Below, piece after piece: positions 48,858 to 58,556 of a DNA stretch of 64,000 bases. How positions within the stretch are numbered: position 1 is the first letter of the stretch; every line of letters starts with the position of its first letter. Made by a program: the position numbers and the translations under genes. The notes beneath the pieces were generated by a model that was not told the DNA's origin, did no database searches, and saw only the letters and a list, made by a program, of their open reading frames with translations. Origin of the DNA: Arthrobacter sp. AL12 (lineage in GTDB: Bacteria; Actinomycetota; Actinomycetes; Actinomycetales; Micrococcaceae); the NCBI RefSeq assembly GCF_029960645.1, contig NZ_JASBQY010000001.1:504312-568311 (forward strand). The letters run 5' to 3'.

Positions 48858-50090
48858 ATGAGCGATAAGCGACGCGGCCTCGGCCGTGGACTTGGGGCAC
48901 TCATTCCAAGTTCCGCTGCGGCTGCCGGCAACGGTTCAGCGCCGTCCCGTCCCGTGGATCTGTTCTTTCCGGAGGCCCGAAAGCGGACACCGGCAGCAGA
49001 GGCCGCGGCCACGGTGGAACACGCCAGAGTCCCCGAGGGGGAAGAAACTGCAAAGCCGCAGTCGCCCGCATCTACGCCGGCACCGGAGGGGCCCTCCTCC
49101 AACGGGCCGGACGCGAAGACTGTACCCGAGGCAGAAGAGACAACGGTACGGAAGACATCTGCGGCCAAGGGTAAGACGCCGGCGGGAGCATCAGCTACGC
49201 CTGCCGCACAGAAGGCGGCAGCCGGCGTGCCGGTTCCCTCGACGGAGGATCGGGGTGTCGACCTCGTCGAGGTACCCGGCGTCCGCTTTGCCGAAATCGC
49301 GGTCACCGACATCCACCCCAACCGCAAGCAGCCGCGCTCAGTCTTCGATGAGGACGACATGGCGGAGCTGGTTCACTCGGTTCGTGAAATCGGTGTCCTC
49401 CAGCCAATTGTTGTCCGCACTTCAACTGAAGAAGGTGGAGAACCCTACGAGCTCGTCATGGGCGAGCGTCGCTGGCGGGCAGTACAGGCCGCGGGACTTG
49501 AAACCATCCCCGCCATCGTCCGAGACACGACCGATGACGACCTCCTCCGTGATGCCCTTCTGGAGAACCTGCACCGGAGCCAGCTGAACCCCCTCGAAGA
49601 GGCCGCCGCATACCAGCAGCTCCTGGAGGACTTCGGCACCACCCACGAACAACTGGCCGACCGAATCGGTCGTTCACGCCCCCAGGTGTCCAATACGCTC
49701 CGGCTGCTGAAGCTGCCGCCGCTGGTCCAGCGCCGTGTGGCCGCCAGTGTGATCTCTGCCGGACACGCCCGCGCACTCCTGGCACTCCCGGATGCTGCCG
49801 CCATGGAACGCCTGGCGCAGAAAATCGTGGCCGAAGGCATGTCGGTCCGCGCGACCGAAGAGGCCGTGACGCTCTACCAAAATCCGTCGGGGACGCCGAA
49901 AAACAACATTCCGCGTCCCGGGGCCCGGCACGAGCGACTGGACTACCTGGCCTCTTCGCTCTCGGACCGGCTCGACACCAACGTAAAGATCTCCCTCGGT
50001 GCACGCAAGGGGCGAGTCAGCATCGAGTTCGCGAGCGTGGAGGACCTTAACCGGATCATGGATGTCTTGTCGCCGGGAGCCTCCAGCTGA
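48858..50090 (+). CDS. parB: Chromosome-partitioning protein ParB (Spo0J)
   Basis: The 410-residue CTP-dependent clamp binds parS and spreads along DNA. It opens with the ParA-stimulating motif [17 protein letters not shown] (residues 2-18), then a long Ala/Pro/Glu-rich linker (about 20-130), the ParB/Srx CTP-binding domain with [20 protein letters not shown] and [16 protein letters not shown], a helix-turn-helix with [20 protein letters not shown], and a C-terminal dimer domain. GGAGGG precedes the ATG. A parS palindrome starts 24 bases after its stop. Confidence 0.97.
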   Translation: MSDKRRGLGRGLGALIPSSAAAAGNGSAPSRPVDLFFPEARKRTPAAEAAATVEHARVPEGEETAKPQSPASTPAPEGPSSNGPDAKTVPEAEETTVRKTSAAKGKTPAGASATPAAQKAAAGVPVPSTEDRGVDLVEVPGVRFAEIAVTDIHPNRKQPRSVFDEDDMAELVHSVREIGVLQPIVVRTSTEEGGEPYELVMGERRWRAVQAAGLETIPAIVRDTTDDDLLRDALLENLHRSQLNPLEEAAAYQQLLEDFGTTHEQLADRIGRSRPQVSNTLRLLKLPPLVQRRVAASVISAGHARALLALPDAAAMERLAQKIVAEGMSVRATEEAVTLYQNPSGTPKNNIPRPGARHERLDYLASSLSDRLDTNVKISLGARKGRVSIEFASVEDLNRIMDVLSPGASS

Positions 50091-50097
50091 CCCACCA

Positions 50098-50138
50098 CAT
50101 CGTCGAAGGGACCTGTTTCACGTGAAACAGGTCCCTTT
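50098..50138 (+). terminator. Extended parS palindrome after parB, probable terminator
   Basis: AAGGGACCTGTTTCAC and its complement GTGAAACAGGTCCCTT form a perfect 32-base palindrome centred on the parS site at 50114-50129, followed by TTGTTGTTGG. It could end parAB transcription as well as bind ParB. Confidence 0.65.
50114..50129. other. parS site 1 (perfect)
   Basis: Exact TGTTTCACGTGAAACA, 24 bases after the parB stop, inside a 32-base palindrome. Confidence 0.97.
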
Positions 50139-50373
50139 GTTGTTGGCTGGGTTATGTCCGCTGCCGTGAGGCGCCGTTTTCGTCCACGCTGCATGCCCGA
50201 TCGTGCCAAGGTAGCCGGACTGCCAGCTTGAGGGATTCCTGCCAACCGGGGGTCGGTGGCGGCAGACTGCATCCCAGGTTGTTATGCAAGGGTATGCATC
50301 ACCGCAGGCTACGAACCGTTGGTCCGTCACTGATCCCTTAATCTGGTCCACTCAGGAGGAACAGGGATCCTCT

Positions 50374-50389
50374 TGTTTCACGTGAAACA
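50374..50389. other. parS site 2 (perfect)
   Basis: Exact TGTTTCACGTGAAACA, with symmetry extended to 22 bases by TCT/AGA flanks. Confidence 0.97.
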
Positions 50390-50911
50390 AGAAGGGACCC
50401 ACCGACTTGGCGAAGACACGCTTCGCGGGAGTTTCCACCTCTCCGGAGCCGGCAAGGGAAACTCCGCAGGTGGTGAGTGCGTTCCGGATCGGTATCCTTC
50501 GGAACATGACGTGCAATTCGGCTGGCGGGTTCAGCCCGGTGTCGGGCATGGAATTGGATGAACCCCTGCCTATTTCGGGGGAATTGACAGGCAGGAGCAT
50601 GAGCAGCACCTCCAACAGGTTCCTACCAGGGCGCTTCCTGGCACACAAATTGATCCCTAGCGGTATTTGTTCCTTGCACCGCATGGGCGGACGTGCGTAT
50701 ATACCGGCCAATTGTGAGAGAACGGTGGGCATCGCTGCAGGATGGCAACATAGACGGGCCACTAGATGGTTGCCGGGGCTGTCGCAACACTCGATGAGCC
50801 CCCCAGTTTGGTCTCCAGTCCCCTACTGCCTTGTCATTGAGTACGAGAGTTTCCCAGTCTTCCTCTTTGTCACCCTCGAGGCGGTTGTTTAGGCTGGACG
50901 GGTATCCGCTT

Positions 50912-50927
50912 TGTTTCACGTGAAACA
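50912..50927. other. parS site 3 (perfect)
   Basis: Exact TGTTTCACGTGAAACA, with symmetry extended to 28 bases (50906-50933). Confidence 0.97.
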
Positions 50928-51208
50928 AAGCGGCACCCGACCGGTCGTTGGAATTGGGGCCCGGCGCCTGGAAGGCCGTAGTGAAGTGAGACGTCACCGA
51001 GGGGGCAGACAACAATCACAGCACCGAGTCTGGCCGACGGAGACAGAGTGGCGGTTCGTAGACGGCCAAGAACCTTCCTCGTTTCCGGGAGTGGAGCCAA
51101 ACTCGCCATGGTGCGGTCGGCAAGCCCCGCCGGGCGCGTACACCTTCGTAGGTTAAGGGTGAGTTTGGCGCTCGATCTAGAGAACGGGAACGAGGTGTGT
51201 TCAAGGGT

Positions 51209-51248
51209 GTGGGTACGTGGGTACGTGGGTACGTGGGTACGTGGGTAC
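51209..51248. repeat. Five tandem copies of GTGGGTAC
   Basis: Five perfect head-to-tail copies of an 8-base unit, ending 4 bases before the parS-like site at 51253. Unknown role; could be a slippage array or a binding-site cluster. Confidence 0.95.
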
Positions 51249-51252
51249 GGTG

Positions 51253-51268
51253 GGTTTCACGTGAAACA
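51253..51268. other. parS-like site 4 (one mismatch)
   Basis: GGTTTCACGTGAAACA; only the first base differs from consensus. Confidence 0.9.
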
Positions 51269-52173
51269 TCCAGTGATGTTGGCCTTCGATAGGAGCAGGT
51301 ACCGGCGGCCCTAGCGCTCCTGGACGGCGCTCCAGTCGGGTCCGACTCAGGCGCGACCGGGGCCGGCGCGGCCACCCAGCGGCTGCCAGCGCAGCTTGGA
51401 ACGGCTCCTACGCCTGAATGTCGCGGATACAGACACTGACTCCCCGGAAAGGATCCGAGGGAGCCCGGAGCCCCTTATGTGGGCCGAGAACAGTCGGCTA
51501 CTTCTCGAGCTCTTGGTTCCCCGGCGCAAGAGTTTTTCCCTCTACCCACCTTCCAGGGACCCGCATTCATCTGTCTGCTCAGCGCTGCCGGGCTCCGGTC
51601 GCCGGCACTGCATGCCATGTCATGGACTGCCACGGCACCGCTGGAGTGCTGTAAAGCGGAAGTAGAGTCACCGCAGGAGCGACCGCTGGCCGCCTTGTTG
51701 ATGCCACGGCCGCTGTCCGGCCCGCTGACGTCCAACAGGGCTCCGAGGGCATCAGGGGCCCCTGGGCGCCGTTGGTCGCTAAGCCGTGGATCTGAGAATC
51801 AGCATGGGGCTTGTTGGAGCTTGGAGAGCCCTCCAGGGCCCCACAGTGGCAGCAAACGACGGACCGGGACGATCATGAAGATCGCGGGAGTTCCGGCCAG
51901 CCGCAGGGTGGGGCCCGATTCGAAGGCTGCGCAACGGAGGTGCTGCCGCTGCTGTCCCTTGAGGAAGGGGGCAGCTTGTTAGGAGGCCACTCGGATTCTG
52001 TTCGGGAACCGTCTGGTTCCCAGCCGGCCCCCCTCCGCAGGGGACAGCGGGACATCGTCCTGATCGCGGCGGGCAGAAGTTCTGGGAGGTCGAAGAACGG
52101 TGCAAATGATGTCGGTGGGTGGTGAGCCCGCCGTGCCCCGACCCAATGAGGCGCCTTCAAGAATCGGGGAATC

Positions 52174-52620
52174 GGTGGATAAACCGTTGGAAATGGCGGT
52201 GGATATTGCTGTGGATAACTTTGTGGATTGGTTCGACCAACGGGTTGGAACGAATGCCCTGGCACTGGGCCAGTGGACGCCGCGTGAACAGCGGAGCCAC
52301 CTGTTCGACGAAGGACACTTGACCTGTTTCACGTGAAACAATGCCGCGAGCTGAACCGTGAGCTGATTCACGCACGGCCGCGTTCTCTAAATCCCCTGCT
52401 GGTGGTTAATTTTTCGGTGATTCATGCAGCATTCGTCCGGTTGATCCAGGTCGCGGTTGTGTCTGCAGTTGAGGATCACCGGCCGCTGGCAGCGCTGCTC
52501 CCCAGCGTCCTGATGTGGGAGATGGACTGACTCTCCCGTCCGGGTGCAGGACCGCTGCACGGGGCTGTGATAAATCCCTCATGGTCTGTGGATAACTATG
52601 TGCATAACATCTGTGGAAAA
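52174..52620. promoter_or_regulatory. DnaA-box-like sites within the parS region
   Basis: Perfect TGTGGATAA lies at 52210-52218 and 52587-52595; related boxes are GGTGGATAA at 52174-52182, TGTGCATAA at 52599-52607 and TGTGGAAAA at about 52612-52620. They flank the parS site at 52325. Confidence 0.65.
52325..52340. other. parS site 5 (perfect)
   Basis: Exact TGTTTCACGTGAAACA, between two groups of DnaA-like boxes. Confidence 0.97.
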
Positions 52621-53825
52621 ACCTGTGGGTAGTGTCCATCGGAGATCCCCCGGGCCAGCTGCAGCAAACGTCCGGCCCTCCGTTTACAGAAACAAAGCAA
52701 CGGAGGACTGTCCACCTGTACCACCCGGCGACGGCCCACCCTTGCATCTCGGCTCCAGCCGCGGGAGGGCAGCTGAACAACGCCACTCTCTGCACTATGG
52801 CTGCCCACCCCTTGCGGAGTTGCCTGCGAGGACTCAAAGCCCTCTGGCTGAGCTCTCCGTCTGCTGGGACGTCAAGAGACGGTTCGTGCAGGCTTCTAAG
52901 AGCCGACGCTAGGCGTAGGCAAGATTCTGGTCGGCTCGGAATACCACCCTGTGTCGGGAGAGTCGATCCTGGAGAAGCCACGGGTTCGAGTCCTGGGCTC
53001 CTACCCGAAGATCACTTGCTACAGCATCTGCTTTCGTGCAGGGAAACGGCTTCAGCAGCCGGGCCGGCTGCGGCCGGTCCTCCCGTTGTCCCAGGAAGGA
53101 GCACTCTAGGGGCGGGATGTCTGGTCCCACGTGGCAGATCACTGGACGGAATGTGGTTCCCTTCGCACGGCGGGAGCTGCGGGTCGCGGCACTCGGTCCG
53201 GTGCAGTGCCTTCGCTCGGTGTAGCACGATGTAATCTCTGGGAACTCAGATCCCCTCTCTACGCTCGTTGAAAAGTCGAGGCTTTGCCAGCTGATGTGAT
53301 GATTGTCGGGTATGGTTCTTGCCTCCTGGGATCGGAAGCCGGCTAGGACTTGCACACCTGCCCCTCCCGGGTACGGCATCCAAGACTGGCCTACCACCTA
53401 CCACCTGCCGCCCGCCGCCTGCCGTCGTCGGCGGCTGAACGCGGACACAACACCCTTGGCTTGGCAGGGTCCCGCGGGAAATATGGTCTTGGAGCTAGAG
53501 ACCTGGGGCCTATCTGGTTACCTACATCAACGGGAAGGCAAGATCAGACAGACACGAAGTCCGTGATGGTCCTTGGTGCACCCCGGTCTTGCGCGTCCGG
53601 GCGCCCGGACCCTCCTCCGCTCGTACGACCGTTGTGCCTCGAAACCCGTGCGCCTCGACGTCTCTGCCGCCGCGGTGGCGGTGGAGGGCCATAGTGTGTC
53701 CTCCACGGCGCGACAAGGCGGCGTGGTGGCTTCCAGGGCAGGTTCAGGCCACAATGGAGACCCTCGTCTGCAGCGGGAACTCCCCCAGCGCGCCGGCATT
53801 GCCGCTGGGTGGATGCGAATGATGA

Positions 53826-53841
53826 TGTTTCACGTGAAACG
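53826..53841. other. parS-like site 6 (one mismatch)
   Basis: TGTTTCACGTGAAACG; the last base differs from consensus. Confidence 0.9.
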
Positions 53842-54213
53842 CGCTCATGAGACGCCCAATTCACTGCTCCAAATACCGATGGAGGCATCCCGACGCGAGT
53901 GATCCAGCTTAGGCACCCTTAGCGGTGCACAACCCGCGGTTTCCCCTCGGCGTATGCTGGGTTGACCGTCAACAAGGGTGGTTCTTGGTAGGTCCACAAG
54001 CAAGCCAAGTAAGATCCGCTATCCACCGGTTTGCGCCGCAGGGTCTAGTTCCGCTCGTAGATGAGAGTCCTGTATCGAATTGCCGGCATGCCATGTGCTG
54101 TCTCTTTGGTCCTCTTTTGGCGTCTTTGGGCAGGTCTTTGGGTTCACCGCTTCGTCGAATCGTTTCGTGAAACGCCCCGCAACGCTGCCCGATGCACGAT
54201 CCTGCTTGAAGGA

Positions 54214-54229
54214 TGTTTCACGTGAAATA
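54214..54229. other. parS-like site 7 (one mismatch)
   Basis: TGTTTCACGTGAAATA; the penultimate base differs, inside the core palindrome, so binding may be weaker. Confidence 0.75.
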
Positions 54230-54320
54230 CGGAGCTGCCGATGCGTCGGGCAGTTGACCTCAGCGCCGTGGTGCTTCCGAGGCACCGAAAGAGGACAACT
54301 AGGGGCCTGCGGCGAGGTAT

Positions 54321-54336
54321 TGTTTCACGTGAAACA
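54321..54336. other. parS site 8 (perfect)
   Basis: Exact TGTTTCACGTGAAACA. Confidence 0.97.
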
Positions 54337-54433
54337 GCGTTGATACCCCCGGATCGCTGGCACGAGGCGCCAAACCCTTCCGCAACGCTTCGCGGCAACC
54401 GCAGTCTGTGCCAGTTATTCGGCAGAGAGGGGA

Positions 54434-54449
54434 CGTTTCACGTGAAACA
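54434..54449. other. parS-like site 9 (one mismatch)
   Basis: CGTTTCACGTGAAACA; only the first base differs from consensus. Confidence 0.9.
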
Positions 54450-54883
54450 TTGCGCACGCGCTGAGCCGGCGTTCTTCGCGCGCCATCCGGTTTGGATCAA
54501 GGGGCGCAGCAGCGGGCCCTGCCGGCGATCCCGCTGCTGTTTGGGGGCAACTTTTTCTGATATGCCGATACTGTCTAGCGGTCCAGGGACAACTGATGCC
54601 TATTGAATGGTGACGCACAGTAGGCAGCGCCCTGCACCCCGGGATCCGCCGCGGGTGAGGGTCTCAATCCCGAAGGAAATGGTCTGTCCCCCTTCCCGGC
54701 ATCGCAACGGCATGCCGTCGGCAGTAGGCGACGTCGCCGGCCCGTTTCCTGAAGGACTAGGGCCCGGTGCTCGGAACAGAGAAAGCGGGCCGGGGCGCTG
54801 CCGTGGGTGTGGGTCGAGGATCAGGCCCGGAGCTTCGCGCCAAAGGCGGTGATATGCACAGCAGGCGACAGGTTCGATGCCGA

Positions 54884-54899
54884 TGTTTCACGTGAAACA
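54884..54899. other. parS site 10 (perfect)
   Basis: Exact TGTTTCACGTGAAACA. Confidence 0.97.
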
Positions 54900-54972
54900 A
54901 GGGTCACTGTCGCCAACCCCCATACCGGAGCGCAATCAAAGATGTAGAGGCAGGTCGGGCTGCGCCGCATCT

Positions 54973-54988
54973 TGTTTCACGTGAAACG
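54973..54988. other. parS-like site 11 (one mismatch)
   Basis: TGTTTCACGTGAAACG; the last base differs. It is 89 bases from the preceding site, the closest pair in the array. Confidence 0.9.
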
Positions 54989-55204
54989 TGGTTGGTTGGC
55001 ATCGGCGACTCACGCCGAATCCCCCGCACAACTTGACCATCTACCCAGGGCAGGGCGGGGGTAGCCTTGAAGCGGCAAATGGGAATCAGGCAATTTTACC
55101 GACATAAGCGCCGTATTAAGGTTGTTTTACATGCCTGCTATCTGCCACCTATGCTGATGTGCGCCTGGCCAGACCTGCACAAAAGCCCAGCACCTCATCA
55201 GTTC

Positions 55205-55248
55205 ACAAAAAAGTGGCCCCCCTTCCCGTTGCCGGAAGTGGGGCCACT
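55205..55248 (-). terminator. Terminator after trxA
   Basis: AGTGGCCCC and GGGGCCACT arms with further TTCC/GGAA pairing form a strong hairpin, followed on the minus strand by TTTTTTGTG. It ends the trxB-trxA transcript. Confidence 0.92.
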
Positions 55249-55286
55249 GTGGTACCCGGTCTGTGCTGCCACAGACCGCATCTGTC

Positions 55287-55613
55287 CTAGGACAAAACGT
55301 CCGCGAATTCCTTCTCAAAGAACTGCTTGGGACGGGCCCCGATCACGGTGCCCTTCACTTCCCCGTCCTGGAACAGGTAGACGGCGGGAATGGAGGTGAT
55401 GCCGTACTGGGCGGCGATTGCCGGGTTGTCGTCGACGTTGACCTTGACGACGTCCACCTTCTCGCTGTATTCCACCGAGATTTCGTCGAGGATCGGCCCG
55501 AGCTTGCGGCACGGGCCGCACCATTCGGCCCAGAAGTCCACGATGACCGGCTTGGAAGAAGCCAATACGTCGGTGCCGAAACTAGCGTCTGTTACGTCTT
55601 TTGCGTTGCTCAT
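55287..55613 (-). CDS. trxA: Thioredoxin
   Basis: The 108-residue protein is a canonical thioredoxin with the active site WAEWCGPCRK (about residues 28-37) and the cis-Pro segment ITSIPAVYLF. It reduces disulfides in cytosolic proteins and is itself reduced by the adjacent thioredoxin reductase, 37 bp upstream in the same direction. A strong terminator follows. Confidence 0.97.
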   Translation of the reverse strand: MSNAKDVTDASFGTDVLASSKPVIVDFWAEWCGPCRKLGPILDEISVEYSEKVDVVKVNVDDNPAIAAQYGITSIPAVYLFQDGEVKGTVIGARPKQFFEKEFADVLS

Positions 55614-55650
55614 GGCCCTGTCTCTCTTTCGGTAGGTTGCTGCGCGCCGA

Positions 55651-56607
55651 TTAGGCGTGGAGGTCTGCGAGGTAGTGCTCGACGTCGAGGGCGGCTACAC
55701 AGCCGGACCCCGAGGCCGTGATGGCCTGGCGGTACGTCGGGTCGATGACGTCGCCAGCGGCGAAGACACCCTTGATACTGGTCTGCGAGGTGCGTCCTTC
55801 GACGGCAATTGTGCCCTCCGGAGTCAGGTCCAGCTTTCCCTTGACGAGATCGGTGCGTGGATCGTTGCCGATCGCCACAAAGACGCCCGTGACGGCGAGC
55901 TCTGTCTCGGTTCCGTCCAAGAGATTCTTCAACCGGAGACCGGTGACCTTCTCCTGTCCGAGGACATCCTCAACACCGGTGTTCCACACAAAACTGATCT
56001 TCTCGTGGGCCAGGGCGCGGTCGGCCATGATCTTGGAGGCACGCAGTGCGTCGCGGCGGTGGACGACGGTCACCGACTTCGCGAACTTGGTGAGGAACAG
56101 TGCTTCTTCCATCGCGGAGTCACCGCCGCCGATCACGGCAATGTCCTGGCCCTTGAAGAAGAAACCGTCGCAGGTTGCACACCAGCTGACACCGTGCCCG
56201 GAAAGGCGCTTCTCGTTCGGCAGCCCGAGCTCACGGTAGGCGGAACCGGTCGACAGGATGATGGAGCGCGCCCGGAAGGTCTCCCCCGAACCGATGGTGA
56301 CCGTCTTGATGTCGCCGTCGAGTTCCAGTTCGGTAACGTCCTCGAACTGGATTTCGGTGCCGAACCGGGCAGCCTGCTTCTCGAAGTTTTCCATCAGGTC
56401 CGGGCCCATGATTCCATCCGGGAAACCCGGGTAGTTTTCGACGTCCGTCGTGTTCATCAGCTCGCCGCCGGCGGTAACCGATCCGGCCAGGAGCAGCGGC
56501 TTCAGGTTGGCGCGCGCCGTGTACACCGCGGCGGTGTAGCCCGCGGGGCCGGAGCCTACGATGATGACATCACGTACTTCGGACGCGGTGTTTTCTGCGT
56601 TGCTCAC
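55651..56607 (-). CDS. trxB: Thioredoxin reductase
   Basis: The 318-residue flavoprotein has the FAD motif [20 protein letters not shown] (residues 15-34), the redox CATC pair in [12 protein letters not shown] (about 141-144), an NADPH motif [15 protein letters not shown] and the C-terminal FAD motif [15 protein letters not shown]. It uses NADPH to reduce thioredoxin. It is paired with trxA and lies near parB as in mycobacteria. Confidence 0.97.
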   Translation of the reverse strand: MSNAENTASEVRDVIIVGSGPAGYTAAVYTARANLKPLLLAGSVTAGGELMNTTDVENYPGFPDGIMGPDLMENFEKQAARFGTEIQFEDVTELELDGDIKTVTIGSGETFRARSIILSTGSAYRELGLPNEKRLSGHGVSWCATCDGFFFKGQDIAVIGGGDSAMEEALFLTKFAKSVTVVHRRDALRASKIMADRALAHEKISFVWNTGVEDVLGQEKVTGLRLKNLLDGTETELAVTGVFVAIGNDPRTDLVKGKLDLTPEGTIAVEGRTSQTSIKGVFAAGDVIDPTYRQAITASGSGCVAALDVEHYLADLHA

Positions 56608-56785
56608 TTAGCGGTGAACCTCTTCCTTTGTCGATGCGCCCGCCTGGATGGCCGGCCACATGGCACAACTAACACTTGGTGCTGAATATTCCGGTCGGAC
56701 TCGGGCATCACGGAAGGACGCCGTCTCTCAGGATACCGTTCTGGCACCGGGCACCGCCGGGAAACCCTTGTGGTCGCGGGCCCTG

Positions 56786-58384
56786 CTACTGCACCTTGAT
56801 CTCGGCCAGACGCAGGCCATACCCGTAGCGGGTCTTCGGGGCGGCCAGCTTAGGCAGGGTCTTGATGGAGACGATGACATACTCGGCGGTGGTGGGCTCC
56901 TGCAGGGGCATCGTCAGAGCCGGGGAAGTGAAGCTGTTACTGCCCACCTGCTTGGCGCCGTCCAGCGAGGGCTGGTCGTTGGTGAAGACGCTGATGCTGC
57001 CGCCGGAGGCCCCCAGCTGGCTCAGCGTCACCGAGGAGACCTCGGCAGGGCTCTGGAGTTTGACGACGAGCGGAACCTCGGCGGTCAGGCCACCCCAGTT
57101 GTCGGTGGCGAATTCCATGTCGGACCAGTAGCTCGCGGCATTGCCGTCAAAGGTCTTGACCAGGTCACTGTCATAGGTGGCGGCAAAATCGAAGTTGCCC
57201 AGCCGTGTAACGTCCTCGATGACGGGCGGACCGGAGGCCGGCGCGGCGCTGGCGGTACCTGACGGCTTTGCCGACGCCGGACCGGGCGCGCTGGCGGACG
57301 TAGTGCCGCCTGCGATGGGCTCAGGAGTGGTCTTGAAGAGACTGCCGAGATTGGTCACGGCCAGAACCAGGCCGACGACGAGGACCGCGGCCAGCAATCC
57401 GCCAACCAGCCAGCGCATGGAGCGGGGTCCGCGCTGGGGTTCCTCATCCTTGCCGTAGTACTCATCATCTGCCGCGGAGTCGCTGCTCGGGGCCGAGCCC
57501 GGAAAGAACCCGGGGGCGTGGTCCGCGGAGGCACTCCCGGACGCAGCGGCAACCGCCGGTTCTTGACCCTGCTGGGGACTCCGCCGGGCGTCGGGGGCGG
57601 GCTGGTCATAGTCGTCCTCTGACCATAACGACACTTTTGGTTTTTCCGCAGGAGTTGACGGCGCGGAGTCACGTGCGGCGGGTGTCGGGGAGCCTCCCTG
57701 GACCGGCTGGGCAGCCGTCGCGTGCGGGGCGGCCGCCTGGGGTGCGGTGTCCGGGGACTTCGCACTGGATGACGCCGGCGCTGCGGCTTCACCCGTTGCG
57801 GCACCGCCAGCCAGCCCCGCGGCGCCGGCTGGGCCGGCGGCGGGGGGAGATGAGGCCGGACGCAATGGAGGTCGGGCCGGGGAAACCGGCGGCACCGCCG
57901 GCTTGGCCTTTTGCGCCGGCGCAGCGGGCTTCTGATTGTGCCCGTAGTTGATGTACCCCGCGTCCACCTCTTCCTCGTCGTAGAGGCCGTCGTAGGTTTC
58001 GGGCTCGTGGGAGCGGGGCTGACCGAAGATTTCGCTGCCCAGCGTGTCCGTGAAGAACGGCTCGACGTAGGGCGGGTGGGACGATACGACAAGGTCCAGC
58101 AGGTCAGCCGCCGAGGTGTGGTTGGTGATGAGGTAGGTCGTGTCCTCACTGACCCCCAGATCGAGGATCTGTACGTGGCCGGGACGTTCCCCTGTGGCGA
58201 CTTCGCGGGCGCTTTGGGCCACCTGATCGGCATTGTCGGGGCCGGCCACAAGGATGCTCACGGAACGGTTGAGTACCTGGTCCACACCGTCCAGCACCAG
58301 ATCCTGGTCATGTGAGGTCAGTACAGTGGCTGTGACCTTGTAACGGCCACCTAGTACTGATCCGACATCGATCGGGTGGGACAC
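56786..58384 (-). CDS. Pseudokinase-like membrane protein next to murJ
   Basis: The 532-residue protein opens like a Ser/Thr kinase N-lobe (VGSVLGGRYKVTATVL, then ILDLGVSEDTTYLIT near residues 75-90), but the ATP-binding Lys context and the HRD and DFG motifs are absent. A long Ala/Pro-rich linker follows, then one transmembrane helix (about 322-345) and an extracellular beta-rich domain resembling discoidin or sugar-binding folds (VTRLGNFDFAATYD onward). In mycobacteria the pseudokinase part is fused to MviN/MurJ and binds FhaA; here it is separate, directly downstream of murJ. Role in wall synthesis is inferred. Confidence 0.8.
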   Translation of the reverse strand: MSHPIDVGSVLGGRYKVTATVLTSHDQDLVLDGVDQVLNRSVSILVAGPDNADQVAQSAREVATGERPGHVQILDLGVSEDTTYLITNHTSAADLLDLVVSSHPPYVEPFFTDTLGSEIFGQPRSHEPETYDGLYDEEEVDAGYINYGHNQKPAAPAQKAKPAVPPVSPARPPLRPASSPPAAGPAGAAGLAGGAATGEAAAPASSSAKSPDTAPQAAAPHATAAQPVQGGSPTPAARDSAPSTPAEKPKVSLWSEDDYDQPAPDARRSPQQGQEPAVAAASGSASADHAPGFFPGSAPSSDSAADDEYYGKDEEPQRGPRSMRWLVGGLLAAVLVVGLVLAVTNLGSLFKTTPEPIAGGTTSASAPGPASAKPSGTASAAPASGPPVIEDVTRLGNFDFAATYDSDLVKTFDGNAASYWSDMEFATDNWGGLTAEVPLVVKLQSPAEVSSVTLSQLGASGGSISVFTNDQPSLDGAKQVGSNSFTSPALTMPLQEPTTAEYVIVSIKTLPKLAAPKTRYGYGLRLAEIKVQ

Positions 58385-58556
58385 GGGCTCCTCCTAGACT
58401 GTCGGGAGCTGCCGAGCTGATCACTTCATCAGTGACCGCAGGCCGTCCGGTAAAGCCGGTCGACCCCTGGTCTGCAACTCCCCTTGTTAGTCTTCGATCC
58501 TAGCCGATGCGCTGGTCCCGGCCACGGAAGCACAGCGCCACGGACCCGGCCGGTTA

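Larger units (their letters stand above)
50091..55204. other. About 5.1-kb gene-poor region carrying a parS array
   Basis: No open frame here shows a recognisable family, a good ribosome site or conserved-looking composition, and frames on both strands are interrupted and share only parS-derived peptides such as FHVK and SRET. It holds eleven parS or parS-like sites, DnaA-like boxes at 52174-52620 and an 8-bp tandem array. By eye it is less GC-rich than the flanks. It occupies the place where other actinobacteria carry cwlM and neighbours. It is probably a centromere-like segment, possibly grown from decayed genes. Confidence 0.75.

Noticed and set aside
54161..54174. CGTTTCGTGAAACG resembles parS
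   Set aside because: It lacks the central AC of the 16-base site, so ParB recognition is unlikely; it may be a decayed copy.
50352..54606. Several open frames of 60-200 codons in the parS region
   Set aside because: They lack ribosome sites and recognisable families, overlap on both strands, and share only parS-encoded peptides (FHVK, SRET, CFT) that would give false similarity hits.
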